Shown: positions 33,375-40,040, counted from the first letter of the stretch. The stretch is DNA of 60,075 nucleotides from an uncultured Mediterraneibacter sp. (GCA_944383695.1 CALWQP010000018.1:1-60075); one strand, 5' to 3'. Numbers and translations are program-made. The notes: a model not told the origin generated them from the letters alone.

Positions 33375-34109
33375 CTACTTAGTTGCTCCACAACTACATT
33401 GATATCCTGTCACGACAGGATAGGATTCCCAATGTCCCTGCTCTGGATGATTTACTGTATAAGTGTTTGTTCCTGTCTGTACTTGAATATAATCACTTCT
33501 ATACCCGCCATGCATAGTATAATCAACGTGTCCTTCCGGATCAGAAGTTATGTCTTCATTACATGTATTACAATACCATACAAACTTACTCTCACAAATC
33601 GGTTCATTTACCGTTTCTGTCCAAGCCGCCTGATCTACCACCCATTTCTGATCTGTTCCATAAATCGGAATAGTATAGCTATGCGTATGGGACTGCCCAC
33701 CCTCATTAGATAACCCTGAACTTCCAGAACTAGATGTGTTAGAATTTGATCCAGATGTAGACGCATTGGTATTTGCTGTTTGATTAACATCATCCGTTTT
33801 CGTCTCCTGATCGGATACTGTTGCGTCCTTATCTTCCGTCTTTACTTTGTCCACCTCATCTTCCTTTTTATCGGAATCAGCGTCTTTCTTAGTGCTAGAA
33901 TTATCCTTTACACCGTTCTCTGAAGTATCTTTTTTTACAGTTTCAGTAGATATCTTTTTATCCGCGGATGTATTGGCATTTACATTGTTTACTCCCGCAA
34001 TTCCAAATCCGGCAGCTCCGAGTATCAAGACGATTGCAGCGGCTATTCCCGCGGATCGCTTCTTATGCTCCTTGATCCACGTTTTTACTTGTCCTATTTT
34101 CTCTTTCAT
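33375..34109 (-). CDS. Membrane-anchored extracytoplasmic protein with CxxC pairs (244 aa)
   Basis: The N-terminus (IKEHKKRSAGIAAAIVLILGAAGFGIAGV) is a signal anchor. A Ser/Thr/Asp/Lys-rich low-complexity spacer (about 45-135) carries a C-terminal domain with HTHSYTIPIYGTDQKWVVDQ, WYCNTCNEDI, HVDYTMHGGY and GYQCSCGATK. The two CxxC pairs and the histidines suggest a zinc-binding fold displayed on the outer face. The family is widespread but uncharacterised as far as I can tell. A terminator follows the gene. Confidence 0.7.
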   Translation of the reverse strand: MKEKIGQVKTWIKEHKKRSAGIAAAIVLILGAAGFGIAGVNNVNANTSADKKISTETVKKDTSENGVKDNSSTKKDADSDKKEDEVDKVKTEDKDATVSDQETKTDDVNQTANTNASTSGSNSNTSSSGSSGLSNEGGQSHTHSYTIPIYGTDQKWVVDQAAWTETVNEPICESKFVWYCNTCNEDITSDPEGHVDYTMHGGYRSDYIQVQTGTNTYTVNHPEQGHWESYPVVTGYQCSCGATK

Positions 34110-34133
34110 AACCTCACCTCATTTCCCATTCTG

Positions 34134-34152
34134 TGTGCTGAAATTTGGTACA
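34134..34152. promoter_or_regulatory. 19-bp palindrome, decayed copy 10
   Basis: TGTGCTGAAATTTGGTACA, 25 bases before the start of the 244-aa gene. The left half is degenerate in the same way as copy 4. Confidence 0.55.
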
Positions 34153-34204
34153 CCTAAATCTGTTTTATTAGTCAATGCTTAAAATCTCTTGACTATAATT
34201 TTCC

Positions 34205-34624
34205 TTACCCTTGTGTTGCCAGATATCCTCCAGCCATAATTATACATCCAGCTGTTATAATTGCTCTTAGAATCGGATTATTAATGAAAATAATCAATAA
34301 AATAATAAGGATGATAATGACCAGCAATTTTACAATTACCATGATTATTTCGGCAAAATCCAATTCCGTATATCTTATGGAATGAAAATTATGTATACTC
34401 AACCCAATCCCAATCACCACAAAAATTAGTGTATAGACAAAATACCATAATGGGCGGCCATCTCCATATGCTAAAAATTCAAAGACATTTTTTGTGGATT
34501 CTTCTATAAGGATTTTATTTAAATCAGCCAATTTTATTAGAAATATAATTGTCGCAATAGTATAAATCAATTCTAACCAAATTGATTTTATATACCTATT
34601 AACTTCCATCTTCTGTATTTTCAT
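34205..34624 (-). CDS. Polytopic membrane protein (139 aa)
   Basis: Four hydrophobic segments (about 15-31, 52-72, 88-108, 110-135) almost fill the protein (LLVIIILIILLIIFINNPI...). It overlaps the preceding gene by 26 bases, so translation is coupled; an internal ATG at 34609 is an alternative start. Family and function not recognised. Confidence 0.6.
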   Translation of the reverse strand: MKIQKMEVNRYIKSIWLELIYTIATIIFLIKLADLNKILIEESTKNVFEFLAYGDGRPLWYFVYTLIFVVIGIGLSIHNFHSIRYTELDFAEIIMVIVKLLVIIILIILLIIFINNPILRAIITAGCIIMAGGYLATQG

Positions 34625-35057
34625 CCTTTACCATTTGAACTAGAAGGAGAGAGCGATGTAATGAATACAGCCCTTTCATATAAGAAATTAAACTAACAAT
34701 TAAAACAACCGATACAAATATTGCAGCAATTACTGCTATAAAAAATCCTACCTCAGCGGTCTTTGATGCGTTCCCAGCTTGTGCAGTGTACTCTATTGTC
34801 TTCTGTATAAATTTGTAAAAAAAATTCCAGACATCTGCCAGGGCCGCCAAAATAATTGTCAGAAAAAATAACGTTAGAATATTTTTTTTATACTCATACT
34901 CTGATTTGAGACTGATATATTCAAATTCTAATTCCTGCTTTGGCAACCGCCTCAGCTTTTGCACTTCTGTTTCTAAAAGTTTATATTTTCTTTTTTTTCT
35001 CTCCTGTAAGGAGATCTGCATTATGCAATTTCTAATCCAATCCATCTTTGTATTCAT
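34599..35057 (-). CDS. Membrane protein with basic N-terminus (152 aa)
   Basis: A charged, basic cytoplasmic region (LQERKKRKYKLLETEVQKLRRLP) precedes two membrane segments (ILTLFFLTIILAALADVW and FFIAVIAAIFVSVVLIVSLI). GGAGTGGAGCC precedes the ATG. It is coupled to the next membrane gene. No family recognised; it may be an accessory or exclusion protein, by position only. Confidence 0.6.
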   Translation of the reverse strand: MNTKMDWIRNCIMQISLQERKKRKYKLLETEVQKLRRLPKQELEFEYISLKSEYEYKKNILTLFFLTIILAALADVWNFFYKFIQKTIEYTAQAGNASKTAEVGFFIAVIAAIFVSVVLIVSLISYMKGLYSLHRSLLLVQMVKDENTEDGS

Positions 35058-35113
35058 GGCTCCACTCCATTTCTATCATATCATACTGCTGGGCAGTTGG
35101 AAATATCCGATTT

Positions 35114-35248
35114 TTAACTTTCTTCTCCAGAATCATTAACAGATTTCCGGCGTTTGAATAAAAAGAGACTTAAATTCAAGATAAACGCCGTGATTGAAAC
35201 CCCTAATGAAAATCCGGATAAAACTAAAGAAAATGTAATTCCTGCCAT
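35114..35248 (-). CDS. 44-aa single-pass membrane peptide
   Basis: A short open frame reading MAGITFSLVLSGFSLG..., with one long hydrophobic segment (residues 4-31), then KRRK and an acidic end (NDSGEES). GGGAGAAGAAGATT precedes the ATG. The topology (membrane helix plus basic stop-transfer) resembles small holin-like or toxin peptides. It sits between the sRNA promoter of the toxin module at 35311 and the 152-aa gene. Not recognised as a named family. Confidence 0.5.
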   Translation of the reverse strand: MAGITFSLVLSGFSLGVSITAFILNLSLFLFKRRKSVNDSGEES

Positions 35249-35310
35249 AATCTTCTTCTCCCTTCAATTACTTAGCTTTGCTTAGAGTTGATACATCTTT
35301 AATTATAGAA

Positions 35311-35339
35311 TTGACTTTCACTTTGGTATTTGCTATTAT
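35311..35339 (+). promoter_or_regulatory. Promoter of the antisense RNA facing the TxpA-like toxin
   Basis: TTGACT (35311-35316), 17 bases, TATTAT (35334-35339). Confidence 0.7.
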
Positions 35340-35345
35340 AATTAT

Positions 35346-35434
35346 ACAAAAGGCACTACCGACAGACGGTTAGTCCAAAAGTTAGTTATTCAAAAAGAGT
35401 AACCGTTACCTTTGGCCAGGGCGGTTACTTTTTT
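35346..35434 (+). ncRNA. Candidate antitoxin RNA of the TxpA-like module
   Basis: Predicted from the promoter at 35311 to the terminator GTAACCG (35399-35405)/CGGTTAC (35422-35428) plus TTTTTT, about 89 nt. The terminator overlaps the last codons of the toxin gene on the other strand, so the two transcripts share 3' ends, as in TxpA/RatA and BsrG/SR4 pairs. Its 5' region (GGCACTACC..GGTTAGTCC) is repeated in inverted orientation in the toxin leader. Confidence 0.6.
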
Positions 35435-35517
35435 GATTGATTTATGTATGCGATCAGGAGGCTTACAATGATTCCAAGAATCATCAGCACAAGTGACAGC
35501 AATTCATAATCACTCAT
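35425..35517 (-). CDS. TxpA/BsrG-like (holin-like) type I toxin peptide, 30 aa
   Basis: MSDYELLSLVLMILGIIVSL..., ending in YINQSKK. It has an acidic N-cap, one hydrophobic helix and a basic C-terminus, which is the standard pattern of small putative holin-like toxins (MSxYExLSLxL...) in Firmicutes. GGAAAGGAGGG precedes the ATG. A promoter (35630-35658), a leader of about 105 nt with a CAGAGGG/CCCTCTG hairpin, and an overlapping antisense RNA complete a type I toxin-antitoxin module. On an element this would favour retention. Confidence 0.75.
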   Translation of the reverse strand: MSDYELLSLVLMILGIIVSLLIAYINQSKK

Positions 35518-35629
35518 AAGCGAGCCCTCCTTTCCCAGATTTCCCGTTCCCGGGATTTCTATGTAATCAGAGGGTTCAGTCCCTCTGTTGAAGGACTAAC
35601 CGCCTACCGTTGTTGTAGTGCTTTTCACT

Positions 35630-35658
35630 ATTCTAACAGAAGTATTTTCCCCAGTCAA
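35630..35658 (-). promoter_or_regulatory. Promoter of the TxpA-like toxin mRNA
   Basis: Minus strand TTGACT (35653-35658), 17 bases, TAGAAT (35630-35635). Confidence 0.7.
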
Positions 35659-35834
35659 TGACACCATTTTTCTGAATAACAGACCGTACACCCCAGCGCC
35701 GCAACAAGTGCCTTAACTGACTGTCTACTGCAGTTTTGATAACGCTGTGCCTGTAACAGCAATTCCAATATGGTTTTTGGATCACTATATTGTGTTTTCC
35801 TAAACTACTTAAAAATCCGCTTATAAAATTTCCT

Positions 35835-35921
35835 TCATGCTTCGCGTAACATTGTTTTATTTGCTTCCCTGCTCTTTTCCAACTCTGCCTTGATTTGTGC
35901 CTTAACTTCTGCTGATGTCAT
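35835..35921 (-). CDS. 28-aa helical peptide coupled to the upstream membrane gene
   Basis: MTSAEVKAQIKAELEKSREA... is highly charged and helical. Its ATG lies inside the end of the 170-aa gene in another frame, so it would be made by coupled translation behind GGTGAAAG. Tentative; codon-level evidence is thin. Confidence 0.3.
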   Translation of the reverse strand: MTSAEVKAQIKAELEKSREANKTMLREA

Positions 35922-36414
35922 TTCCACTTTCACCTTCTTTCTTATATGGACTGCATATTGCCATCCGATTAAGATCAAAATATGTTTCTGATATTCCATT
36001 AACAATGATTCTGGTTGGATATACTACATGTTCATGTATTACATGATCTCTTGATTCCGTCATGACTATTAATCTGTCAATTCCGGTAATTTTAAGAACT
36101 ATATCTACATATTTACCTGTATATATTATTTTTCTTATATATTTTTCGCGCAAAAGAGAACAGTATATTTCATAATCTATAAAAACTACAAATGCAGTTC
36201 CTAAAATGTAAGGAATGATTTCAAGTTGTTTGGATAAACTTTCTTCTTTCCATATAAATACGACTTTCATTGTTGTTACATAAAGCAGAGCAATTAAAAT
36301 GCACGTCATTAAAACCTGTGCAAGGTCCATAGCTTTACATTTTCTTTTTGCCCGATCCACTTCTTTAATATCTAATTCATAATTTATTCCATTCTCTCTT
36401 ACAGTTAATTTCAA
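35902..36414 (-). CDS. Two-pass membrane protein (170 aa)
   Basis: The start is TTG behind AGGAGG. After a charged N-terminus (KLTVRENGINYELDIKEVDRAKRK) come two membrane segments (MDLAQVLMTCILIALLYVT and IPYILGTAFVVFIDYEIY) and a soluble C-terminal half (KITGIDRLIVMTESRDHVIHE...). It resembles PH-like or YcxB-type membrane proteins in outline, but I cannot name a family. Palindrome copy 11 lies 27 bases upstream. Confidence 0.6.
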   Translation of the reverse strand: MKLTVRENGINYELDIKEVDRAKRKCKAMDLAQVLMTCILIALLYVTTMKVVFIWKEESLSKQLEIIPYILGTAFVVFIDYEIYCSLLREKYIRKIIYTGKYVDIVLKITGIDRLIVMTESRDHVIHEHVVYPTRIIVNGISETYFDLNRMAICSPYKKEGESGNDISRS

Positions 36415-36432
36415 TTTTTATCCTCCTCTTTT

Positions 36433-36792
36433 CTACTCTATGTTCCGAATTTCGGTACGCTCTTTATAGATATCTGTACCGACTCCCTTGCTCCTTTCCG
36501 GGCGGTATGGCTCTGGAAGAGGACGCCAGGCGGTAATGCAATCCATATCCCCAAATCCCGCATCTAAATCTGCATCATACTCAACTAGGTATATATTTTC
36601 TCCGTCTGTGCATAATACCGTTTCTCCATTCTCCGGCAGCCGCTCCTCCACCGGGATCCAATCGTCATTCATGTGCTTGCGAATTATTTGTTTCACCCAT
36701 CTAAAGCTTATGTAATCATACGATGTTCCGTATACCACAAACTTTTTCACATGATCTTCTATCTCTTCCAGAATCTTCTCTAATTCCTGCAT
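36433..36792 (-). CDS. DUF551 domain protein (119 aa)
   Basis: After an N-terminal helical part (MQELEKILEEIEDHVKKF) comes DDWIPVEERLPENGETVLCTD and DMDCITAWRPLPEPY, the signature of DUF551, a domain common in phages and mobile elements with unknown function. The ATG at 36792 has AGAGGAGGA before it; a GTG at 36819 is an alternative. The last codons (ERTEIRNIE) are formed by palindrome copy 11. Confidence 0.8.
   Translation of the reverse strand: MQELEKILEEIEDHVKKFVVYGTSYDYISFRWVKQIIRKHMNDDWIPVEERLPENGETVLCTDGENIYLVEYDADLDAGFGDMDCITAWRPLPEPYRPERSKGVGTDIYKERTEIRNIE
36441..36459. promoter_or_regulatory. 19-bp palindrome, copy 11 (inside the 3' end of the DUF551 gene)
   Basis: TGTTCCGAATTTCGGTACG, coding for ERTEIRN on the minus strand. 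First copy from the left with the reversed half-site polarity. Confidence 0.85.
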
Positions 36793-36822
36793 GTCAGTCC
36801 TCCTCTCCTGATTAGTCACATG

Positions 36823-37074
36823 TCAGTCATCGTCAGTGTTATCTTCATATTCCTGTCTTGAAATAATCTCGATATTCTTCTCCGGCACTTTGAGTAGTTC
36901 TGCAAATCCTTTGATCTGGTCCTGTGTATATTTCTGCAAACTGAATCCACTCAAGTTTTCTGTGTTGAAATCAATCTTTGATTCAGAATATCCAACCTCC
37001 CCAGTTCCTCCGAATATATCTGCATCCTTAATTTTGAAAAACAAACTCACTGTTACATGTATTTTCTTATCCAT
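36823..37074 (-). CDS. Small hypothetical protein (83 aa)
   Basis: Soluble and acidic (MDKKIHVTVSLFFKIKDADIFG...; C-terminus YEDNTDDD). AGGAGAGCGGAG precedes the ATG. It lies between palindrome copy 12 and the DUF551 gene. Function not recognised. Confidence 0.6.
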   Translation of the reverse strand: MDKKIHVTVSLFFKIKDADIFGGTGEVGYSESKIDFNTENLSGFSLQKYTQDQIKGFAELLKVPEKNIEIISRQEYEDNTDDD

Positions 37075-37163
37075 CTCCGCTCTCCTTTCGTTTGTTCTGC
37101 TTGTACTATTGCCTTAAAAATTGGGTAAATTTTGTCACAGTGCATTCCTCCTGTACTTCTCTT

Positions 37164-37182
37164 CGTTCCGAAATTCGGTACA
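37164..37182. promoter_or_regulatory. 19-bp palindrome, copy 12
   Basis: CGTTCCGAAATTCGGTACA, two bases from the stop codon of the gene ending at 37185. Confidence 0.85.
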
Positions 37183-37184
37183 TT

Positions 37185-37574
37185 TTAGAACTTTTCCTCT
37201 AAGTGACCTTCTTTGCTCACAGCCATAAGATTTCTTTCATACAGGAAATCTACTACTGTGTATTCTCTTGTCTTTTCATGCTTTTCCCTTGTATAAACAA
37301 GATCTATCTCTAACGTATCTGAATCAAAATATAACTCTACAGTCACATCGTGAATCCACATAGATAGTTTTATATGCTCGCCGTCCACTCTTCTGCCTCC
37401 CGGCGTATAGTCATCTTCATAAGAGCAGTGAGCCGTGACCATTCCCAGAACCATCTTATACTCATCCATCCCTTTATCACTTATGTTTTCTATATTGGCG
37501 TCGCTTGCTGATCCTAATGCCTTTTTGAAAATTTCTTTTGCCACTTTTTGGGTTAATTTCTTTTTTACTGCCAT
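37185..37574 (-). CDS. Hypothetical protein (129 aa)
   Basis: Starts MAVKKKLTQKVAKEIFKKALGS behind GGAGAAAAAC. A basic helical N-terminus is followed by a beta-rich part (HIKLSMWIHDVTVELYFDSDTLEIDLVYT). No family recognised. It is flanked by palindromes 12 and 13 and is the first gene after the regulator region on this strand. Confidence 0.6.
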   Translation of the reverse strand: MAVKKKLTQKVAKEIFKKALGSASDANIENISDKGMDEYKMVLGMVTAHCSYEDDYTPGGRRVDGEHIKLSMWIHDVTVELYFDSDTLEIDLVYTREKHEKTREYTVVDFLYERNLMAVSKEGHLEEKF

Positions 37575-37593
37575 ATGTTTTTCTCCTTGTACT

Positions 37594-37612
37594 TGTACCG
37601 AATTTCGGTACG
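37594..37612. promoter_or_regulatory. 19-bp palindrome, copy 13 (most symmetric)
   Basis: TGTACCGAATTTCGGTACG, deviating from perfect symmetry only in the outermost base. It lies 20 bases before the 129-aa gene and 27 bases before the plus-strand sRNA promoter at 37640. Confidence 0.9.
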
Positions 37613-37639
37613 TTTCATAGATTATTTATATTAATTTTG

Positions 37640-37668
37640 TTGCATTACAACTTACGGTATGCTATATT
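37640..37668 (+). promoter_or_regulatory. Promoter of a candidate small RNA
   Basis: TTGCAT (37640-37645), 17 bases, TATATT (37663-37668). The segment TATGCTATATTA is shared with the two sRNA promoters at 39667 and 40041. Confidence 0.6.
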
Positions 37669-37674
37669 AAATCC

Positions 37675-37809
37675 CAAGACAGGGATTTGACGTCCACATA
37701 CCAACGATATTGACATTTTTGTCATTATCTAATCCGTCAAATTCTTATAGTGTTCATAGAGACCACCCAACACCCAAGTTCGCCAAAACTTTTAAGAGGG
37801 TGGTTTTTC
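37675..37809 (+). ncRNA. Candidate antisense RNA facing a 46-aa peptide gene
   Basis: Bounded by the promoter at 37640 and a terminator ACCACCC (37762-37768)/GGGTGGT (37798-37804) plus TTTTT. The 5' end can form AAATCCC-AAGACA-GGGATTT. A central stretch around 37692-37726 resembles the plus-strand sequence over the start of the 46-aa gene, so the RNA would partly pair with that ribosome site. Confidence 0.5.
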
Positions 37810-37949
37810 TATGCCCTTTTCTTATCTTCGGGTATTTCACGATATGTACATTCCAAACCGAATTGGTGTTCATATTCCTCAACTAAAGACTTCATGATTA
37901 TTTCTTCAAATGTCATACTTTGTTTTGCTTTCTTCTCTATGTTTTCCAT
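37809..37949 (-). CDS. 46-aa peptide convergent with a small RNA
   Basis: MENIEKKAKQSMTFEEIIMK... is charged and not membrane-like. GGTGG stands five bases before the ATG. The stop overlaps the end of the sRNA terminator, so both transcripts converge, as in the two toxin modules at 39.6-40.3 kb. Function unknown; it could be a soluble counterpart in a related RNA-regulated module. Confidence 0.45.
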   Translation of the reverse strand: MENIEKKAKQSMTFEEIIMKSLVEEYEHQFGLECTYREIPEDKKRA

Positions 37950-37991
37950 ACAAACCACCATGCATTTTTCTGATTACGATATGCAACCGAA

Positions 37992-38252
37992 CTAAATTCT
38001 GTGTATGTCCATCCCTAATAAATTATGGCTTATAGCTTTTTCACACAATTCGTGTGATTTTAGACCAAAAAAAATTGCATCTGCGTTTGCATCTGGAAAT
38101 CTATTTACAAATTTCAAAATAAAGTTATAACTGGGTTGACGATCTCCATATTCAATTTTTTCATAATATGATTTGGAAACACCTATTTCATCTGCCATCA
38201 TCTTTATAGACATTTTCTTGGAATTTCTAAATGCTTTTAGTTCTTCGCTCAT
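37992..38252 (-). CDS. Xre-family regulator (86 aa)
   Basis: A compact HTH of the Xre/Cro type: LKAFRNSKKMSIKMMADEIGVSKSYYEKIEYGDRQPS. The ATG at 38252 has AAGGTG six bases upstream; in-frame starts at 38258 and 38261 are possible. It is divergent from the next Xre gene, and its promoter (38293-38321) carries an ACAC-N5-GTGT operator in the spacer, so the pair probably form a repression switch controlling element activation. Confidence 0.8.
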   Translation of the reverse strand: MSEELKAFRNSKKMSIKMMADEIGVSKSYYEKIEYGDRQPSYNFILKFVNRFPDANADAIFFGLKSHELCEKAISHNLLGMDIHRI

Positions 38253-38371
38253 ATCCATCACCTTTCACACGTTTTGTGCACTAACCACTTAAACTATATC
38301 ACACTTACTGTGTGTTGTCAATTATATTTACCACTTTTCGTGTTCTTTATGGAAGGCACACTTACTGTGTG
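38042..38371. promoter_or_regulatory. Operator cluster ACAC-N5-GTGT between divergent regulators
   Basis: Five related sites: CACACAATTCGTGTG (38042, inside the gene), CACACGTTTTGTGCA (38266), CACACTTACTGTGTG (38300 and 38357, identical) and CACTTTTCGTGTT (38332). Spacing and overlap with a promoter indicate repressor binding by the flanking Xre proteins. Confidence 0.65.
38293..38321 (-). promoter_or_regulatory. Promoter of the minus-strand Xre gene
   Basis: TTGACA (38316-38321), 17 bases, TATAGT (38293-38298). The whole spacer is an ACAC-N5-GTGT operator. Confidence 0.75.
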
Positions 38372-38407
38372 TTAAGATATTTTCATAAAATCAAAGAGGT
38401 GGAGAAT

Positions 38408-38881
38408 GTGTTAGGGTTAGGTGAAAAAATAAGAAGTTTAAGATTATCTCATAGCTATACGCAAGATGATCTTGCCAAAATATTGAAGATATCAAAAAGT
38501 ACAATTGGTATGTACGAACAAAATCGTCGCTCTCCTGATTTAGACACATTACTAGAAATAGCACAACTTTTCCAAGTTTCGGTAGACTTTTTGTTGGGCA
38601 ATTCTGCCTCTCACGCTAATAACGCTAATTTGTCATCTGAAGACAGTTCTCTCCTTGAATATTTTCATAAAATAAAAAATGGAACATCATTTACTTGGAA
38701 TGAAAAAGCTTGTATAACAAAGTTTTTTCCATACGCTGTAGTATTGCAACAAGAAGAACAAGAACTGCTTGAATATTATAGTGAATTGTCTATAAAAGAC
38801 CGTCGCTGGATTATGGGGCAGATGATTGATCTGATCAAGAAAGCAAATGAAAAACAAACACAACTCCCAAAGGCACAATAA
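38408..38881 (+). CDS. Xre-family regulator, tandem copy 1 (157 aa)
   Basis: The GTG start at 38408 (GAGGTGGAG just upstream) gives MLGLGEKIRSLRLSHSYTQDDLAKILKISKSTIGMYEQNRRSPD, an HTH_3 domain. The C-terminal part (EQELLEYYSELSIKDRRWIMGQMIDLIKKANEKQ) is a putative dimer/effector region without a peptidase. It is a paralogue of the next gene, sharing nearly the entire last 35 residues. Likely phage-type repressor of excision or transfer genes. Confidence 0.82.
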   Translation: MLGLGEKIRSLRLSHSYTQDDLAKILKISKSTIGMYEQNRRSPDLDTLLEIAQLFQVSVDFLLGNSASHANNANLSSEDSSLLEYFHKIKNGTSFTWNEKACITKFFPYAVVLQQEEQELLEYYSELSIKDRRWIMGQMIDLIKKANEKQTQLPKAQ

Positions 38882-38971
38882 TTATAGATTTTCAAAGATG
38901 CAAAAGAAAAATAGACAAAAAATGATAATAATTATTTTTGATAAAATTTAAAAGAAGGAAGGAGGTATTTT

Positions 38972-39448
38972 ATGGATTCACATTTAATCATCCTGGGGAA
39001 TCGTATACGCCATCTCCGAAAGGATAACGATCTTACTCAAAAAGAATTATCCTCTATGATTGGTTTAACTCCTAAAATGATCTCCTTCTATGAAAACAAT
39101 CAGCGTATCCCTCCTGCTGATATTTTAATAAAATTCGCCAAAATATTTAATGTTACTGTTGACTATCTGCTTGGTTCTCCCTCATCAGATGATATGGAGC
39201 GTTCTATTGAAGAATTAAATCTCCTGAAATATTATCGAGATAAATCTAATAATCCTAACCAGAAATCCTCCCCTGATTCCATCAGTAACTTTTTCCCAGG
39301 CGCCGTTTATTTAAAAGAAGAGGAATGGGAATTAATACAATATTATACTGAACTGTCACTAAAAGACCGCCGCTGGATTATGGGACAGATGATCAATCTG
39401 ATCAAAAAGTCAAATGAAAAACAAACAAAACTCCCAAAGGCTCAGTGA
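38972..39448 (+). CDS. Xre-family regulator, tandem copy 2 (158 aa)
   Basis: AAGGAAGGAGG precedes the ATG. The HTH reads GNRIRHLRKDNDLTQKELSSMIGLTPKMISFYENNQRIPP, and the C-terminus LSLKDRRWIMGQMINLIKKSNEKQTKLPKAQ is nearly identical to that of copy 1, while the HTH recognition helix differs. This points to duplication followed by divergence of DNA specificity, with possible heterodimer formation. Confidence 0.85.
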   Translation: MDSHLIILGNRIRHLRKDNDLTQKELSSMIGLTPKMISFYENNQRIPPADILIKFAKIFNVTVDYLLGSPSSDDMERSIEELNLLKYYRDKSNNPNQKSSPDSISNFFPGAVYLKEEEWELIQYYTELSLKDRRWIMGQMINLIKKSNEKQTKLPKAQ

Positions 39449-39477
39449 TCATAAATTTATTAGAGTATAAAAATGAT

Positions 39478-39578
39478 AAAAAATAGCCCCCCTGCTCTCT
39501 GGTAAAGAATGGACGGCTGTTAGCTAAACACTATTTGCCAGGCGGGAAGACTTGACCTCCCTTACTGGCTGTCTTGCT
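39478..39578 (-). ncRNA. Candidate structured small RNA driven from a palindrome-abutting promoter
   Basis: The minus-strand promoter TTGACT-16-TATAAT (39585-39612) yields a transcript with a strong hairpin: GCCAG..GGGAGG..CTTCCC..CTGGC. It ends near an AGCC/GGCT hairpin plus TTTTTT around 39485. No credible open frame is seen. It runs toward the end of the second Xre gene. Confidence 0.45.
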
Positions 39579-39584
39579 AAATAT

Positions 39585-39612
39585 ATTATAGAAAATACAA
39601 TGCAAAAGTCAA
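39585..39612 (-). promoter_or_regulatory. Promoter abutted by palindrome copy 14
   Basis: TTGACT (39607-39612), 16 bases, TATAAT (39585-39590). The palindrome starts at 39613, directly against the -35 box. Confidence 0.7.
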
Positions 39613-39631
39613 TGTTCCGAAATTCGGTACG
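39613..39631. promoter_or_regulatory. 19-bp palindrome, copy 14
   Basis: TGTTCCGAAATTCGGTACG, at the start of the first ~372-bp tandem unit. Confidence 0.9.
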
Positions 39632-39666
39632 TTTACAATCTGATTATATATTTATTCTGGGGTGTC

Positions 39667-39695
39667 TTGACTCTGCCTGCCTCATATGCTATATT
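39667..39695 (+). promoter_or_regulatory. Promoter of antisense RNA A
   Basis: TTGACT (39667-39672), 17 bases, TATATT (39690-39695). Confidence 0.75.
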
Positions 39696-39701
39696 ATGTA
39701 T

Positions 39702-39775
39702 AGGCAAACGATATTATTGCATCATATGTACACAATGCAGAATCCCCAGAGTGGCAGCTCTGGGGATTCTTTTTT
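39702..39775 (+). ncRNA. Antisense RNA A (candidate antitoxin)
   Basis: About 74 nt, ending at AATCCCCAGAG/CTCTGGGGATT plus T6 (39741-39775). Its plus-strand segment ACGATATTATTGCAT..CATATGTACAC (39708-39733) repeats the plus-strand sequence over the toxin start (39854-39883) with one mismatch and a 4-base gap. It is therefore complementary to the toxin mRNA across the ribosome site and ATG. Confidence 0.75.
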
Positions 39776-39777
39776 GG

Positions 39778-39876
39778 CTAGTTGTCATCATCATTGCTAT
39801 CTAGCCATTTGATGATATAGTGGCAAGCTACACCACCCATAATAGCAACTAAGAACGATATTATCGCATCCTGCAT
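39778..39876 (-). CDS. Fst/Lpt-like membrane micro-toxin A, 32 aa
   Basis: MQDAIISFLVAIMGGVACHY... ends IIKWLDSNDDDN. One hydrophobic helix with a GG kink, then KWLD and an acidic end, matches the Fst/Lpt family (membrane helix followed by a charged tail with xWLD/xWLN). AAAGGGGGTG precedes the ATG. The promoter TTGTCA-18-TATAAT lies at 39923-39952. The facing RNA A is complementary to its start region, so translation block by antisense pairing is expected. Confidence 0.75.
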   Translation of the reverse strand: MQDAIISFLVAIMGGVACHYIIKWLDSNDDDN

Positions 39877-39922
39877 ATGTACACCCCCTTTCCGTTGCCG
39901 GATTGGGTATGACAACATGACT

Positions 39923-39952
39923 ATTATATCATAATAGTGCAAAATGTGACAA
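39923..39952 (-). promoter_or_regulatory. Promoter of toxin A mRNA
   Basis: TTGTCA (39947-39952), 18 bases, TATAAT (39923-39928). Confidence 0.6.
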
Positions 39953-39984
39953 TTACGGTTTTGCGTTCAAATGTGCTCAACGAA

Positions 39985-40003
39985 CGTTCCGAAATTCGGT
40001 ACG
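39985..40003. promoter_or_regulatory. 19-bp palindrome, copy 15
   Basis: CGTTCCGAAATTCGGTACG, at the start of the second tandem unit. Confidence 0.9.
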
Positions 40004-40040
40004 TTTACAACTTAATTAAAAATGATCATTCCGGAGTATC

